A stretch of 46,452 nucleotides of DNA from an uncultured Prevotellaceae bacterium. GTDB taxonomy: Bacteria; Bacteroidota; Bacteroidia; Bacteroidales; Bacteroidaceae. The stretch is from positions 1 to 46,452 of the forward strand of contig CAMKSE010000026.1 in the NCBI GenBank assembly GCA_946415365.1, read 5' to 3'. The position numbers and the translations under genes are program-made. Under the pieces are notes generated by a model that searched no databases, was not told where the DNA came from, and worked only from the letters and a program-made list of their open reading frames with translations. Shown piece by piece: positions 24,634-31,938 of this stretch; the stretch's first letter is position 1, and each line of letters opens with the position of its first letter.

Positions 24634-25329
24634 TTATTGATTCAAAAGGATTTTGACAAGATCTTTCATACCTTCCGAGGCACCCTTTTGTATCTGTTGT
24701 ACTCGTCCTCCTGCATTGACAGGATTGGGATCGATTAGGTACACGGGCGCGCCGGGGCGAGCATAATGGAGCAGTCCGGCAGCTGGATAGACCACCAGCG
24801 AAGTGCCGATGATGATCAGGATGTCAGCCCCCTGCACCTCCTCTGCGGCGATGGTGATGTTGGGTACGGCCTCACCGAAGAACACGATGAACGGACGAAG
24901 CAAAGAACCGTCGCCAGCCTTGGTGCCAGGCTCAATCTCACAGTTCTCAGGCGTCAGCGTCTGCTGGTAACGAGGATCGTCCACATCCCGACTGGAACAG
25001 ACCTTCATCAGTTCTCCGTGGAGGTGGATCACCTTCGAGGAACCCGCCATCTCGTGGAGGTTGTCGACATTCTGAGTGACCACCGTCACGTCATACTGCT
25101 CCTCGAGCTTGGCCACCAGGCGATGGCCTTCATTGGGCTGCACGCCCCAGCACTTCTTGCGGAGCATGTTATAAAAATTGGTCACTAACGTAGGGTCTGC
25201 CAGCCAACCTTCATGGGTGGCAACTTTTTGTACGGGATAGTTCTCCCACAGGCCGTCAGCATCACGGAAAGTCTTCAGTCCACTCTCCACCGACATGCCG
25301 GCTCCGGTCAATACTACGATCTTTTTCAT
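24634..25329 (-). CDS. cobB: NAD-dependent protein deacylase (sirtuin)
   Basis: A 231-aa sirtuin. It shows the NAD-binding LTGAGMSVESGLKTFRDADGLWENY, TQNVDNLHEMAGS, the catalytic His in VIHLHG (about 102-106), FFGEAVP and IIIGTSLVVYPAA. The zinc module between the catalytic His and FFGE has only two cysteines (KVCSS and ENCEI) instead of the usual two CxxC pairs. ATG 25329 is used; an upstream TTG adds two residues. Promoter at 25360-25353. The kinase-nucleotidyltransferase-epimerase genes follow closely and may be co-transcribed. Confidence 0.9.
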   Translation of the reverse strand: MKKIVVLTGAGMSVESGLKTFRDADGLWENYPVQKVATHEGWLADPTLVTNFYNMLRKKCWGVQPNEGHRLVAKLEEQYDVTVVTQNVDNLHEMAGSSKVIHLHGELMKVCSSRDVDDPRYQQTLTPENCEIEPGTKAGDGSLLRPFIVFFGEAVPNITIAAEEVQGADILIIIGTSLVVYPAAGLLHYARPGAPVYLIDPNPVNAGGRVQQIQKGASEGMKDLVKILLNQ

Positions 25330-25352
25330 AAGCAATAGTCCTTAATTTTTTG

Positions 25353-25360
25353 CAAATATA
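25353..25360 (-). promoter_or_regulatory. -7 promoter box of cobB
   Basis: TATATTTG on the minus strand fits TAnnTTTG. No TTTG at standard spacing. It is bounded upstream by the palindrome at 25363-25430. Confidence 0.6.
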
Positions 25361-25362
25361 CG

Positions 25363-25430
25363 CTTTTTTTTCGACAAAAGAACAAAAGAAACAAAAAAAA
25401 TATGTACTTATGTACTTATGTCTAAAAAAA
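25363..25430. repeat. Imperfect palindrome between divergent cobB and FKBP promoters
   Basis: The left arm starts with a T-run followed by CGACAAAAGAACAAAAG. The right arm (reverse complement TTTTTTTAGACATAAGTACATAAG) matches it imperfectly. It is the same family as the palindromes at 36811 and 38540. Confidence 0.7.
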
Positions 25431-25434
25431 TTCT

Positions 25435-25442
25435 TACCTTTG
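25435..25442 (+). promoter_or_regulatory. -7 promoter box of the FKBP operon
   Basis: TACCTTTG; -33 element not clear. About 40 nt before the first FKBP ATG. Confidence 0.7.
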
Positions 25443-25482
25443 CACCCGATTTTAAAGAATACACATTATTAATATAGAAAGA

Positions 25483-26088
25483 ATGGACAAATTAAGTTAC
25501 GCTTTGGGCCTGGGAATTGGCCAGCAACTGGCCCAGATGGGCGCCCATGATATCAGTGCCGAGGACTTCGCACAGGCCATCAAGGACGTGCTGGAGGGAA
25601 GGGAACTGAAGGTGAGTCACCGTGAGGCTCAGACCATCGTACAGACCTACTTCCAGGAGCAGGAGAAAAAGCTTCAGGCTCAGCGCGCTGAGCAGGGCAA
25701 GGCCCATAAGGAGGCCGGTGAGAAGTACCTGGCTGAGAACGCCAAGAAGGCAGAGGTCGTCACCCTGCCCAGTGGTCTGCAGTATCAGGTGCTGAAAGAG
25801 GGCAACGGCAAAAAGCCCACGGCGAAGGATACGGTGATGTGCCATTATGAGGGTACGCTGATCGACGGCACCGTGTTTGACTCGAGCTATCAGCGGGGTG
25901 AGCCTGCGACCTTCCCCTTGCAGCAGGTGATAGCCGGTTGGACAGAGGGTCTCCAGCTGATGCAGGAGGGGGCTAAGTACCGCTTCTTCATACCTTATCG
26001 TCTGGCTTATGGTGAGGGTGGCGCCGGGGCGTCGATCCCGCCGTTCGCCGCGCTCGTCTTCGACGTCGAACTGATACAGGTTGTTTAA
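25483..26088 (+). CDS. FKBP-type peptidyl-prolyl isomerase, cytoplasmic FklB-like
   Basis: A 201-aa protein without a signal peptide. The N-terminal FKBP_N-type dimerisation domain (1-90, KLSYALGLGIGQQLAQ..., long charged helix) is followed by an FKBP domain (about 98-201: VTLPSGLQYQVLKEGNGKKP, YEGTLIDGTVFDSSYQRGEPATFPL, IPYRLAYGEGGAG, FDVELIQV). It isomerises X-Pro bonds and acts as a chaperone. It is the first of three tandem FKBP genes and is followed by an AGGAATAT repeat. Confidence 0.93.
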   Translation: MDKLSYALGLGIGQQLAQMGAHDISAEDFAQAIKDVLEGRELKVSHREAQTIVQTYFQEQEKKLQAQRAEQGKAHKEAGEKYLAENAKKAEVVTLPSGLQYQVLKEGNGKKPTAKDTVMCHYEGTLIDGTVFDSSYQRGEPATFPLQQVIAGWTEGLQLMQEGAKYRFFIPYRLAYGEGGAGASIPPFAALVFDVELIQVV

Positions 26089-26089
26089 T

Positions 26090-26118
26090 GTCTAAGGAAT
26101 ATAGGAATTTAGGAATAT
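26090..26118 (+). repeat. Intact AGGAATAT octamer array
   Basis: GTCTAAGGAATATAGG followed directly by AATTTAGGAATAT in the gap between the first and second FKBP genes. The same 29 nt occur at 35126-35184 on the other strand, split by a 30-bp insert. Confidence 0.85.
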
Positions 26119-26144
26119 AATTTAAAGTTTATAATTTATAGAAT

Positions 26145-27026
26145 ATGAAAAAGTTTACATTCGCTGCAGTTGCAGCAGTAGCTGCCATCATGATGTCATC
26201 ATGTGGCAACGGCACTCCGAAGGCCAACCTGAAGAGTGACATCGACACAATGAGTTATGCTATCGGTATGGCTCAGACCCAGGGTCTGAAGGAATACCTC
26301 GTAGGAAGCCTGGACGTGGACACCACCTATATGGCTGAGTTCATCAAGGGTCTGAACGAGGGTGCCAATGCCGGTGACAACAAGAAGAAGGCTGCCTACT
26401 TCGCAGGTATCCAGATCGGTCAGCAGATCTCTAATCGTATGATGAAGGGCATCAACTACCAGGTGTTTGGTGATGACTCCACGAAGACCATCTCCATGAA
26501 GAACTTCATGGCAGGCTTCATCAGCGGTACCACTGGTAAGAAGGCGCTGATGAGCGTTGACTCTGCCCAGGTGCTGGCTGAGCGTCTGATGCGTAACATC
26601 AAAGCCAAGCAGATGGAGAAGACCTACGCCGCCAACCGTGAGGCCGGTGAGAAGTTCCTGGCCGAGAACGCCAAGAAGGACGGTGTGAAGACCCTGCCCA
26701 GCGGCGTGCAGTACAAGGTGATCAAGGAGGGTAACGGTCCGATCCCCACCGACAGCTCTACCGTGAAGGTGAACTACGAGGGTCGTCTGATCGACGGTAC
26801 CGTGTTCGACTCCAGCTACACCCGTGGTGAGGCTGCCACCTTCCCCGCCAACCGCGTCATCAAGGGATGGACAGAGGCCCTCTGCCACATGCCCGCAGGT
26901 TCGGAGTGGGAGATCTACATCCCCCAGGAGCTGGCATACGGTGAGCGCGAGCAGGGTAAGGACATCAAGCCTTTCTCCGCCCTCATCTTCAAACTGGAGT
27001 TGCTCGAAGTAGATCCTAAGAAATAA
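26145..27026 (+). CDS. FKBP-type peptidyl-prolyl isomerase lipoprotein
   Basis: A 293-aa protein with a lipobox (MMSSC, Cys20), so lipid-anchored in the envelope. The FKBP_N-like helical domain (about 30-180, SDIDTMSYAIGMAQTQGL...) is followed by an FKBP domain (about 190-290: KTLPSGVQYKVIKEGNG, YEGRLIDGTVFDSSYTRGE, IPQELAYGEREQG). It shares the domain order of the genes on both sides, so the three arose by tandem duplication and were sent to different compartments. Its stop overlaps the next ATG by one base. Confidence 0.93.
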   Translation: MKKFTFAAVAAVAAIMMSSCGNGTPKANLKSDIDTMSYAIGMAQTQGLKEYLVGSLDVDTTYMAEFIKGLNEGANAGDNKKKAAYFAGIQIGQQISNRMMKGINYQVFGDDSTKTISMKNFMAGFISGTTGKKALMSVDSAQVLAERLMRNIKAKQMEKTYAANREAGEKFLAENAKKDGVKTLPSGVQYKVIKEGNGPIPTDSSTVKVNYEGRLIDGTVFDSSYTRGEAATFPANRVIKGWTEALCHMPAGSEWEIYIPQELAYGEREQGKDIKPFSALIFKLELLEVDPKK

Positions 27027-27934
27027 TGAAGAAAGCCCTTATCATAGCACTCGCCCTCGTGGCGGGTGCTTCGTTTTCTCCTGCCGAAGCAGGGAAGAAG
27101 AAGAAGCAGCAGGCGGCTCAGCCGGTCGTGGCAGAGCCTGTCGTGCTGTCGAACAGCTCCGACTCCGTGAGCTATGCCGGTGGTATGGCCATCACCAACG
27201 GTCTGCTGCCCTATCTGCAGCAACAGGGTGTGGACACGGCTTATATGGCCGACTTCCTACAGGGATTCAAGGAGATGATCAAGAGCGCCAACGACCCCCG
27301 GAAAGCAGCCTACGTGACGGGTATGGACATCGCCAAGCAGTTGTCTGAGCGCATGCTGCCCAACATCGTGCGTGACTTCACCGACACCCCAGACTCTATC
27401 GTCAGCGAGAAGCTCTTCCAGGGTTTCACAGCTGCTTTGGAGAACGACACAACCCTGTTCACCCAAGCCGATGCAGAGGCCTACTTCAGGACCAAGCAGA
27501 AGTATAACAACGAGGTGAAACAGGAGAAGCTCTATGGTGCCAACCGCAATGCCGGCCGACAGTTCCTGGCTGAGAACGCCCAGAAGGACGGTGTGATCAC
27601 CCTGCCCAGCGGTCTGCAGTATAAGGTGCTGGTACAGGGCAACGGTGAGGTGCCGACTGCCAACGACCGGGTGCAGGTGAACTACGAAGGCCGTCTGATC
27701 GACGGAACGGTGTTCGACGCGTCTTCCAAGCATGGTGACAAACCGGCCGAGTTCACGCCCGGGCAGGTGATCAAAGGCTGGACAGAGGCGCTGACGATGA
27801 TGCCTGTCGGTTCGAAGTGGCAACTCTACATCCCCTATGAGCTGGCCTACGGTGAACGGGGTGCAGGAGAGGACATCAAGCCCTACAGTGCACTGATCTT
27901 CGACGTGGAATTGGTCGATATCATCAAGAAATAA
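27026..27934 (+). CDS. FKBP-type peptidyl-prolyl isomerase, secreted
   Basis: A 302-aa protein with a cleavable signal peptide (about 1-22, ending AEAG) and no lipobox Cys, so periplasmic. It has an FKBP_N-like domain (NSSDSVSYAGGMAITNGLL...) and a C-terminal FKBP domain (about 195-300: ITLPSGLQYKVLVQGNGEVP, YEGRLIDGTVFDASSKHGD, IPYELAYGERGAGED). It is the third member of the tandem set, coupled to the second by a one-base overlap, and followed 7 nt later by an Lrp-type regulator. Confidence 0.92.
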   Translation: MKKALIIALALVAGASFSPAEAGKKKKQQAAQPVVAEPVVLSNSSDSVSYAGGMAITNGLLPYLQQQGVDTAYMADFLQGFKEMIKSANDPRKAAYVTGMDIAKQLSERMLPNIVRDFTDTPDSIVSEKLFQGFTAALENDTTLFTQADAEAYFRTKQKYNNEVKQEKLYGANRNAGRQFLAENAQKDGVITLPSGLQYKVLVQGNGEVPTANDRVQVNYEGRLIDGTVFDASSKHGDKPAEFTPGQVIKGWTEALTMMPVGSKWQLYIPYELAYGERGAGEDIKPYSALIFDVELVDIIKK

Positions 27935-27941
27935 GAGAACA

Positions 27942-28406
27942 ATGGAAAAAATAGACCTGTTAGACAAGAAGATTCTGAGCATTCTGTCCAAGAATGCCCG
28001 TATCCCCTTCAAGGATGTGGCTGCCGAGTGCAACGTGTCGCGTGCAGCCATCCATCAGCGTGTGCAACACCTCATCGATGCCGATGTCATCACGGGCAGC
28101 GGCTTCGACGTGAACCCGAAGAGTCTGGGCTACAGCACCTGTACCTACGTGGGCATCAACCTGGAGAAGGGTTCGATGTACAAGGACGTGGTGGAGCAGC
28201 TGAAGCACATCCCCGAGGTGGTGGAGTGTCATTTCACCACAGGCCCGTATACGATGCTTGTCAAGCTCTATGCCAGGGACAACGAACAGCTGATGGAGCT
28301 GTTGAACGGTAAGCTGCAGAGTGTGCATGGTGTCGTGGCGACGGAGACGCTCATCTCGCTGGAGCAGAGTCTGAAGCGCGAGATTCCGATTAGTCTAGAG
28401 GAATAG
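27942..28406 (+). CDS. Lrp/AsnC-family transcriptional regulator
   Basis: A 154-aa protein with an N-terminal helix-turn-helix (EKIDLLDKKILSILSKNARIPFKDVAAECNVSRAAIHQRVQHL) and a C-terminal ligand-binding RAM domain (TCTYVGINLEKGSMYKDVVEQL... VECHFTTGPYTMLVKLYARDN). Such proteins sense amino acids and form octamers. It sits between the FKBP genes and two peptide-processing enzymes in the same orientation with short gaps, so it may respond to amino acids released by them. That link is inference. Confidence 0.93.
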   Translation: MEKIDLLDKKILSILSKNARIPFKDVAAECNVSRAAIHQRVQHLIDADVITGSGFDVNPKSLGYSTCTYVGINLEKGSMYKDVVEQLKHIPEVVECHFTTGPYTMLVKLYARDNEQLMELLNGKLQSVHGVVATETLISLEQSLKREIPISLEE

Positions 28407-28419
28407 GTTATAGTCTAGA

Positions 28420-30126
28420 ATGATGAGGAATGAGTTTGATCTGGAGGCGGGGATGGAGGCGGTGTATGGCCGTTTCCCGGAGGCACAGAGGAAACCGGTG
28501 ATCGGCATCACCGGCAACTACGAAGACCTGACGTGCAAGTTAGGCAAAGGCTACTACCAGAAGGTGGTGGAGGCCGGTGGTGTGCCCGTGATTGTCCCCC
28601 CTGTCACAGACCCTCATGTCATCATCAACACCTTAGACCGCATCGACGCCCTCATCCTCAGTGGTGGTGGCGACTACAACCCCCTCTGGGCGGGTGAAGA
28701 ACCTTCGCCGCTGCTGCATGGCATCAACGCTGAGCGTGACCAGGCAGAACTGATGATCACACGGCTGGCCTATAACCGTCAGATACCGATGCTGGGCATC
28801 TGCCGGGGTATCCAGACGCTGGCGATGGCCTTAGGCGGGAAAGTCTTCCAGGACATCAGCGACCGCGCTACAGAAAAGCATTCACAGGATGCTGACAGGT
28901 CGGAGCCAACCCATACCGTCACCATAGAGAAAGACTCCATCCTCTATCATCTTTATTCCCAACAGTCCACTCTTTACGTGAACTCTTTCCACCACCAGGC
29001 TGTCAGTGACACCGGGGCGAAGTTCCGTGTGACAGCCCGTTCTGCAGACGGTATCATCGAGGCCATGGAGAGTACGGAGTACAAGCCTGTGATGGGTGTG
29101 CAGTGGCATCCGGAGTGTCTTGAGAACGGCAACCCCCTGTTCCAGTGGCTGGTGGAGGAGGCACAGGCCTACCGTGAGGCCCACCAACTGCACAACCAGA
29201 TCCTGACCCTTGACACCCACTGCGACACACCGATGCTGTTTCCACAGGGCATCCACTTCGACCAGCGGGACCCGAGAATACTCGTGGACCTGCATAAGAT
29301 GACGGAGGGACGACTGGACGCCACGATCATGGTGGCCTACCTGCCCCAGCCTACCGAACAGCCTAAAGCCTATGCAGATGCTATCTTCGACCAGATAGAG
29401 GCTATCACGAAACAAAACAGCGACTATGTGCGTATCGCCCGTACTCCGGAAGAACTCTGGGCCAACAAACGGGCCGGCATCAAGAGCATCATGCTCGGCA
29501 TCGAGAACGGTATTGCCCTCGACGGGCAACTGGAGAACCTGCAGCATTTCGCGGAGAGAGGCATCGTGTATATGACACTCTGCCACAATGGCGACAACGA
29601 TATCTGCGACTCGGCCTCACGCAGTCAGAACACCTGGGGCGGTGTCAGTCCCTTTGGAGAACAGGTCATCCGGGAGATGAACCGTCTGGGTATCCTCGTG
29701 GACATGAGTCATGCCGGGGAGAAGAGTTTCTACGACACCCTCGACATCAGCAGCAAGCCCATCGTGTGCAGCCATTCCTCGGCCAGGGCCCTCTGCGACC
29801 ACCCCCGTAACCTCACTGACGACCAGATGCGGGCCCTCGCTGCCAAGGATGGTGTGGCACAAACCACTATCTATCACGGGTTCCTGCGTCAGGATGGTGA
29901 GGCGTGTATCCTCGATGTCATGGAACACCTGGAACATGCCATCCAAGTGATGGGCATCGATCATGTGGGCCTGGGGACCGACTTTGACGGTGATGGTGGT
30001 GTGCGTGGTCTGGCTGATGCTTCGGAGCTGATGCTTTTCACGAAGCAGTTGCTTCGCAGGCGGTATAGTGAGGAGGATATTCAGAAAATCTGGGGAGGGA
30101 ACTTCCTGAGGGTTTATGGTTTATAG
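28420..30126 (+). CDS. Fusion of C26-type gamma-glutamyl hydrolase and M19 dipeptidase
   Basis: A 568-aa cytoplasmic protein. Residues ~25-245 form a class-I glutamine-amidotransferase-like C26 hydrolase with Cys128 (GICRGIQ) and His230/Glu232 (WHPE). Residues ~258-568 form an M19 dipeptidase with H267/D269 (LDTHCDT), E362 (IENG), DMSHAG, CSHSSARAL and GLGTDFDGDGG. The frame is continuous with all key residues present, so this appears to be a genuine fusion. The first half should cut gamma-glutamyl bonds and the second dipeptides such as Cys-Gly. Gamma-glutamyl peptide or glutathione breakdown is a reasonable inference. The last residues (VYGL) and stop are encoded by heptad repeats. Confidence 0.9.
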   Translation: MMRNEFDLEAGMEAVYGRFPEAQRKPVIGITGNYEDLTCKLGKGYYQKVVEAGGVPVIVPPVTDPHVIINTLDRIDALILSGGGDYNPLWAGEEPSPLLHGINAERDQAELMITRLAYNRQIPMLGICRGIQTLAMALGGKVFQDISDRATEKHSQDADRSEPTHTVTIEKDSILYHLYSQQSTLYVNSFHHQAVSDTGAKFRVTARSADGIIEAMESTEYKPVMGVQWHPECLENGNPLFQWLVEEAQAYREAHQLHNQILTLDTHCDTPMLFPQGIHFDQRDPRILVDLHKMTEGRLDATIMVAYLPQPTEQPKAYADAIFDQIEAITKQNSDYVRIARTPEELWANKRAGIKSIMLGIENGIALDGQLENLQHFAERGIVYMTLCHNGDNDICDSASRSQNTWGGVSPFGEQVIREMNRLGILVDMSHAGEKSFYDTLDISSKPIVCSHSSARALCDHPRNLTDDQMRALAAKDGVAQTTIYHGFLRQDGEACILDVMEHLEHAIQVMGIDHVGLGTDFDGDGGVRGLADASELMLFTKQLLRRRYSEEDIQKIWGGNFLRVYGL

Positions 30127-30147
30127 TTGAGGGTTTATAGTTTAGAG
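30113..30147 (+). repeat. Heptad array TTTATAG, 5 units
   Basis: TTTATGG-TTTATAG-TTGAGGG-TTTATAG-TTTAGAG in exact phase. It supplies the C-terminus and TAG stop of the C26-M19 gene and ends immediately at the ATG of the next gene (30148). Confidence 0.92.
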
Positions 30148-31179
30148 ATGATTACCAAGATACACCGCACCGTTCCACGAGGTTTATTATTTATTGTTTA
30201 TTGTTTATTCATTAGCCTCGCGCTGTCATCCTGCAGTCTGCGGAAGCAGGCCGCCTCTAGCGATGTCGCTGTGCTCCAGCCCGTAGGTCCCGCCTTCTGT
30301 GCGGACAGTGCCTATGCGTTCTGTCAGAAGCAGTGCGAGTTCGGGCCCAGGACGATGAACAGCAAGGCCCATGACGACTGTGCACAATGGATCACCCAGC
30401 AGTTCGAGGGCTATGGTCTGACGGTCACTCCCCAGCATGCACTGCTCAAGGGCTACGACGGCACGATGCTGCGCTCTACGAATATCATTGCCAGCTACCA
30501 ACCAGAACAGAAAGACCGTATTCTCATCTGTGCCCACTGGGACAGTCGTCCCTGGGCAGACAACGACCCTGACGAAGCGAACTGGAAGAAGCCTGTGATG
30601 GCGGCTAATGATGGGGCCTCAGGTGTGGCGGTCATGTTGGAATTGGCGCGGTTAATTAGTAAACCGTCAACTATAAACAAAAATATCGGGGTTGACTTTA
30701 TTTGTTTCGATGCAGAGGACTGGGGAGTGCCACAGTGGGACGATGCACCGGATAGCAGTGACTCCTGGGCACTTGGCGCACAGTATTGGGCTGCCAACCC
30801 CCATGTGAAGGGTTATAAGGCGAAGTACGGCATCCTGCTCGACATGGTTGGTGGTGAGGGGGCTCAGTTCTACCAGGAACAGGGTTCCATGCGCTATGCA
30901 CGCAGTGTTGTTGACCGTGTGTGGCGGGCCGCACAGACCGTGGGTTTCGGCAGCTACTTCCCCATGCGTGAGGGTGTCTTCATCACCGACGACCATCTCC
31001 CAGTGAACCGTGTGGCGAAGATCCCGTGCATCGACATCATCCCTTATTATCCAGACTGTCAGCAGAGTTCGTTTGGACCTACCTGGCATACCGTGAATGA
31101 CGATATGGCACATATCGACCGCAACACCCTTCAGGCCGTCGGACAAACCTTAGTGCAGGTCTTATTCTCGGAGGAATAG
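30148..31179 (+). CDS. M28-family glutaminyl-peptide cyclotransferase-like lipoprotein
   Basis: A 343-aa protein. A signal peptide with lipobox (LALSSC, Cys29) is followed by an M28/glutaminyl cyclase fold: ICAHWDSRPWADNDPD (metal His/Asp), AANDGASGVAVMLELARL, FICFDAEDWG, and a late FGPTWHTVNDDMAHID (metal His). It probably forms pyroglutamate at N-terminal Gln of exported proteins, or acts as an aminopeptidase. An upstream TTG start (30127) lies in the repeat and is rejected. Residues ~12-22 of the signal peptide come from four TTTATTN heptads (30183-30210), and a loop (~172-178) from AAACCGT-CAACTAT-AAACAAA (30661-30681). Confidence 0.88.
   Translation: MITKIHRTVPRGLLFIVYCLFISLALSSCSLRKQAASSDVAVLQPVGPAFCADSAYAFCQKQCEFGPRTMNSKAHDDCAQWITQQFEGYGLTVTPQHALLKGYDGTMLRSTNIIASYQPEQKDRILICAHWDSRPWADNDPDEANWKKPVMAANDGASGVAVMLELARLISKPSTINKNIGVDFICFDAEDWGVPQWDDAPDSSDSWALGAQYWAANPHVKGYKAKYGILLDMVGGEGAQFYQEQGSMRYARSVVDRVWRAAQTVGFGSYFPMREGVFITDDHLPVNRVAKIPCIDIIPYYPDCQQSSFGPTWHTVNDDMAHIDRNTLQAVGQTLVQVLFSEE
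30183..30210 (+). repeat. Heptad repeat (4 units) inside a signal peptide
   Basis: TTTATTA-TTTATTG-TTTATTG-TTTATTC encodes hydrophobic residues LFIVYCLFI of the lipoprotein signal sequence. Confidence 0.88.
30661..30681 (+). repeat. Heptad repeat (3 units) in a surface loop of the M28 protein
   Basis: AAACCGT-CAACTAT-AAACAAA, 21 nt in frame, encoding KPSTINK between the LELARLIS helix and the NIGVDFICFD strand. Confidence 0.8.
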
Positions 31180-31186
31180 CTGTAAA

Positions 31187-31819
31187 CTAGATTTGGCCGG
31201 ATTCGACCATCAGGATAACACGCTCGGTGAGGCGATCGACGCCCTGGGCATCGTACTCCTTCTTCAGCGAGGCCCCGAAGCCCCAGGCAAACACCTGCCA
31301 GAACCCGGCACGGAGGGGTCCCATGAAAGCCTTGATCATATCGTAGCCTGTCGAGTGGCACTCACGGTCTATCAATTTGATGAGCAGCTTTCCCTGCGAA
31401 TACGTCAGTTTCTTCATCTTTGGCTTATAGGTGCGGAAGATATCATCCTCCACCCGTTTGATGTGTTCTTCCTTCGCCTTCTCGTTGGGCAACGTCTCCA
31501 AGTATTCCGTCGTCTCAATCAACATCTGTCTGGCTTCTTTCGCGATGGGCAGCACCTTCTTTACGTTCTTCACCAGACGCATGTAGCTCTCTGCCTGTCG
31601 CTTGTTCTTGAATGTCAGCTGGGGATAGACATAGACGTTGTTCATCTCCATATACTGGATACTGTCGCCCTCGTACAGCACCTTGCCCACTTTCACCGTC
31701 GGCACAAAGGTGGGTGAGTCCATCTCCGCCAACACCTGTTCAGCGGTCAGCCTCTGCTCTTGCGCCAGCATCTGCTGGCACAAGGTCATGGCCCATATGA
31801 TGGTCACAATCCTACGCAT
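31187..31819 (-). CDS. DUF4294 secreted protein
   Basis: A 210-aa protein from ATG 31819 with a signal peptide (about 1-20, ending MLAQ). The mature part carries the DUF4294 pattern (MNNVYVYPQLTFKNKRQAESYMRLVKNVKKVLPIAKEA... KAKEEHIKRVEDDIFRTYKPKMKKLTYSQGKLLIKLIDRECHSTGYDMIK). Function unknown; probably periplasmic. The longer frame to 31852 passes through the promoter box (31835-31828) and is rejected. Its end lies 7 nt from the convergent M28 gene. Confidence 0.84.
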   Translation of the reverse strand: MRRIVTIIWAMTLCQQMLAQEQRLTAEQVLAEMDSPTFVPTVKVGKVLYEGDSIQYMEMNNVYVYPQLTFKNKRQAESYMRLVKNVKKVLPIAKEARQMLIETTEYLETLPNEKAKEEHIKRVEDDIFRTYKPKMKKLTYSQGKLLIKLIDRECHSTGYDMIKAFMGPLRAGFWQVFAWGFGASLKKEYDAQGVDRLTERVILMVESGQI

Positions 31820-31827
31820 ACTGCCTG

Positions 31828-31835
31828 CAAAAATA
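31828..31835 (-). promoter_or_regulatory. -7 promoter box of the DUF4294 gene
   Basis: TATTTTTG on the minus strand, 8 nt before the ATG at 31819. No standard -33 element. Confidence 0.55.
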
Positions 31836-31884
31836 CTTCTATTATTCCACAAACAAGAAAGAATTCCTCTTTTTTAGCATTTTA

Positions 31885-31916
31885 TTTGGAACTTTCAGAA
31901 AAATTGCCTACCTTTG
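31885..31916 (+). promoter_or_regulatory. Promoter of the HhH/beta-barrel gene
   Basis: TTTG (31885-31888), a 20-bp spacer and TACCTTTG (31909-31916), a full match to the consensus. Confidence 0.82.
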
Positions 31917-31938
31917 ACGACGTTAAACTTAAACACGA

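Noticed and set aside
26145..27934. Second and third FKBP genes as a single frameshifted gene
   Set aside because: Each has its own signal sequence, FKBP_N region and complete FKBP domain.
31187..31819. Longer start of the DUF4294 protein at 31852
   Set aside because: The extra 11 codons run through the -7 box, and the signal peptide is normal from 31819.
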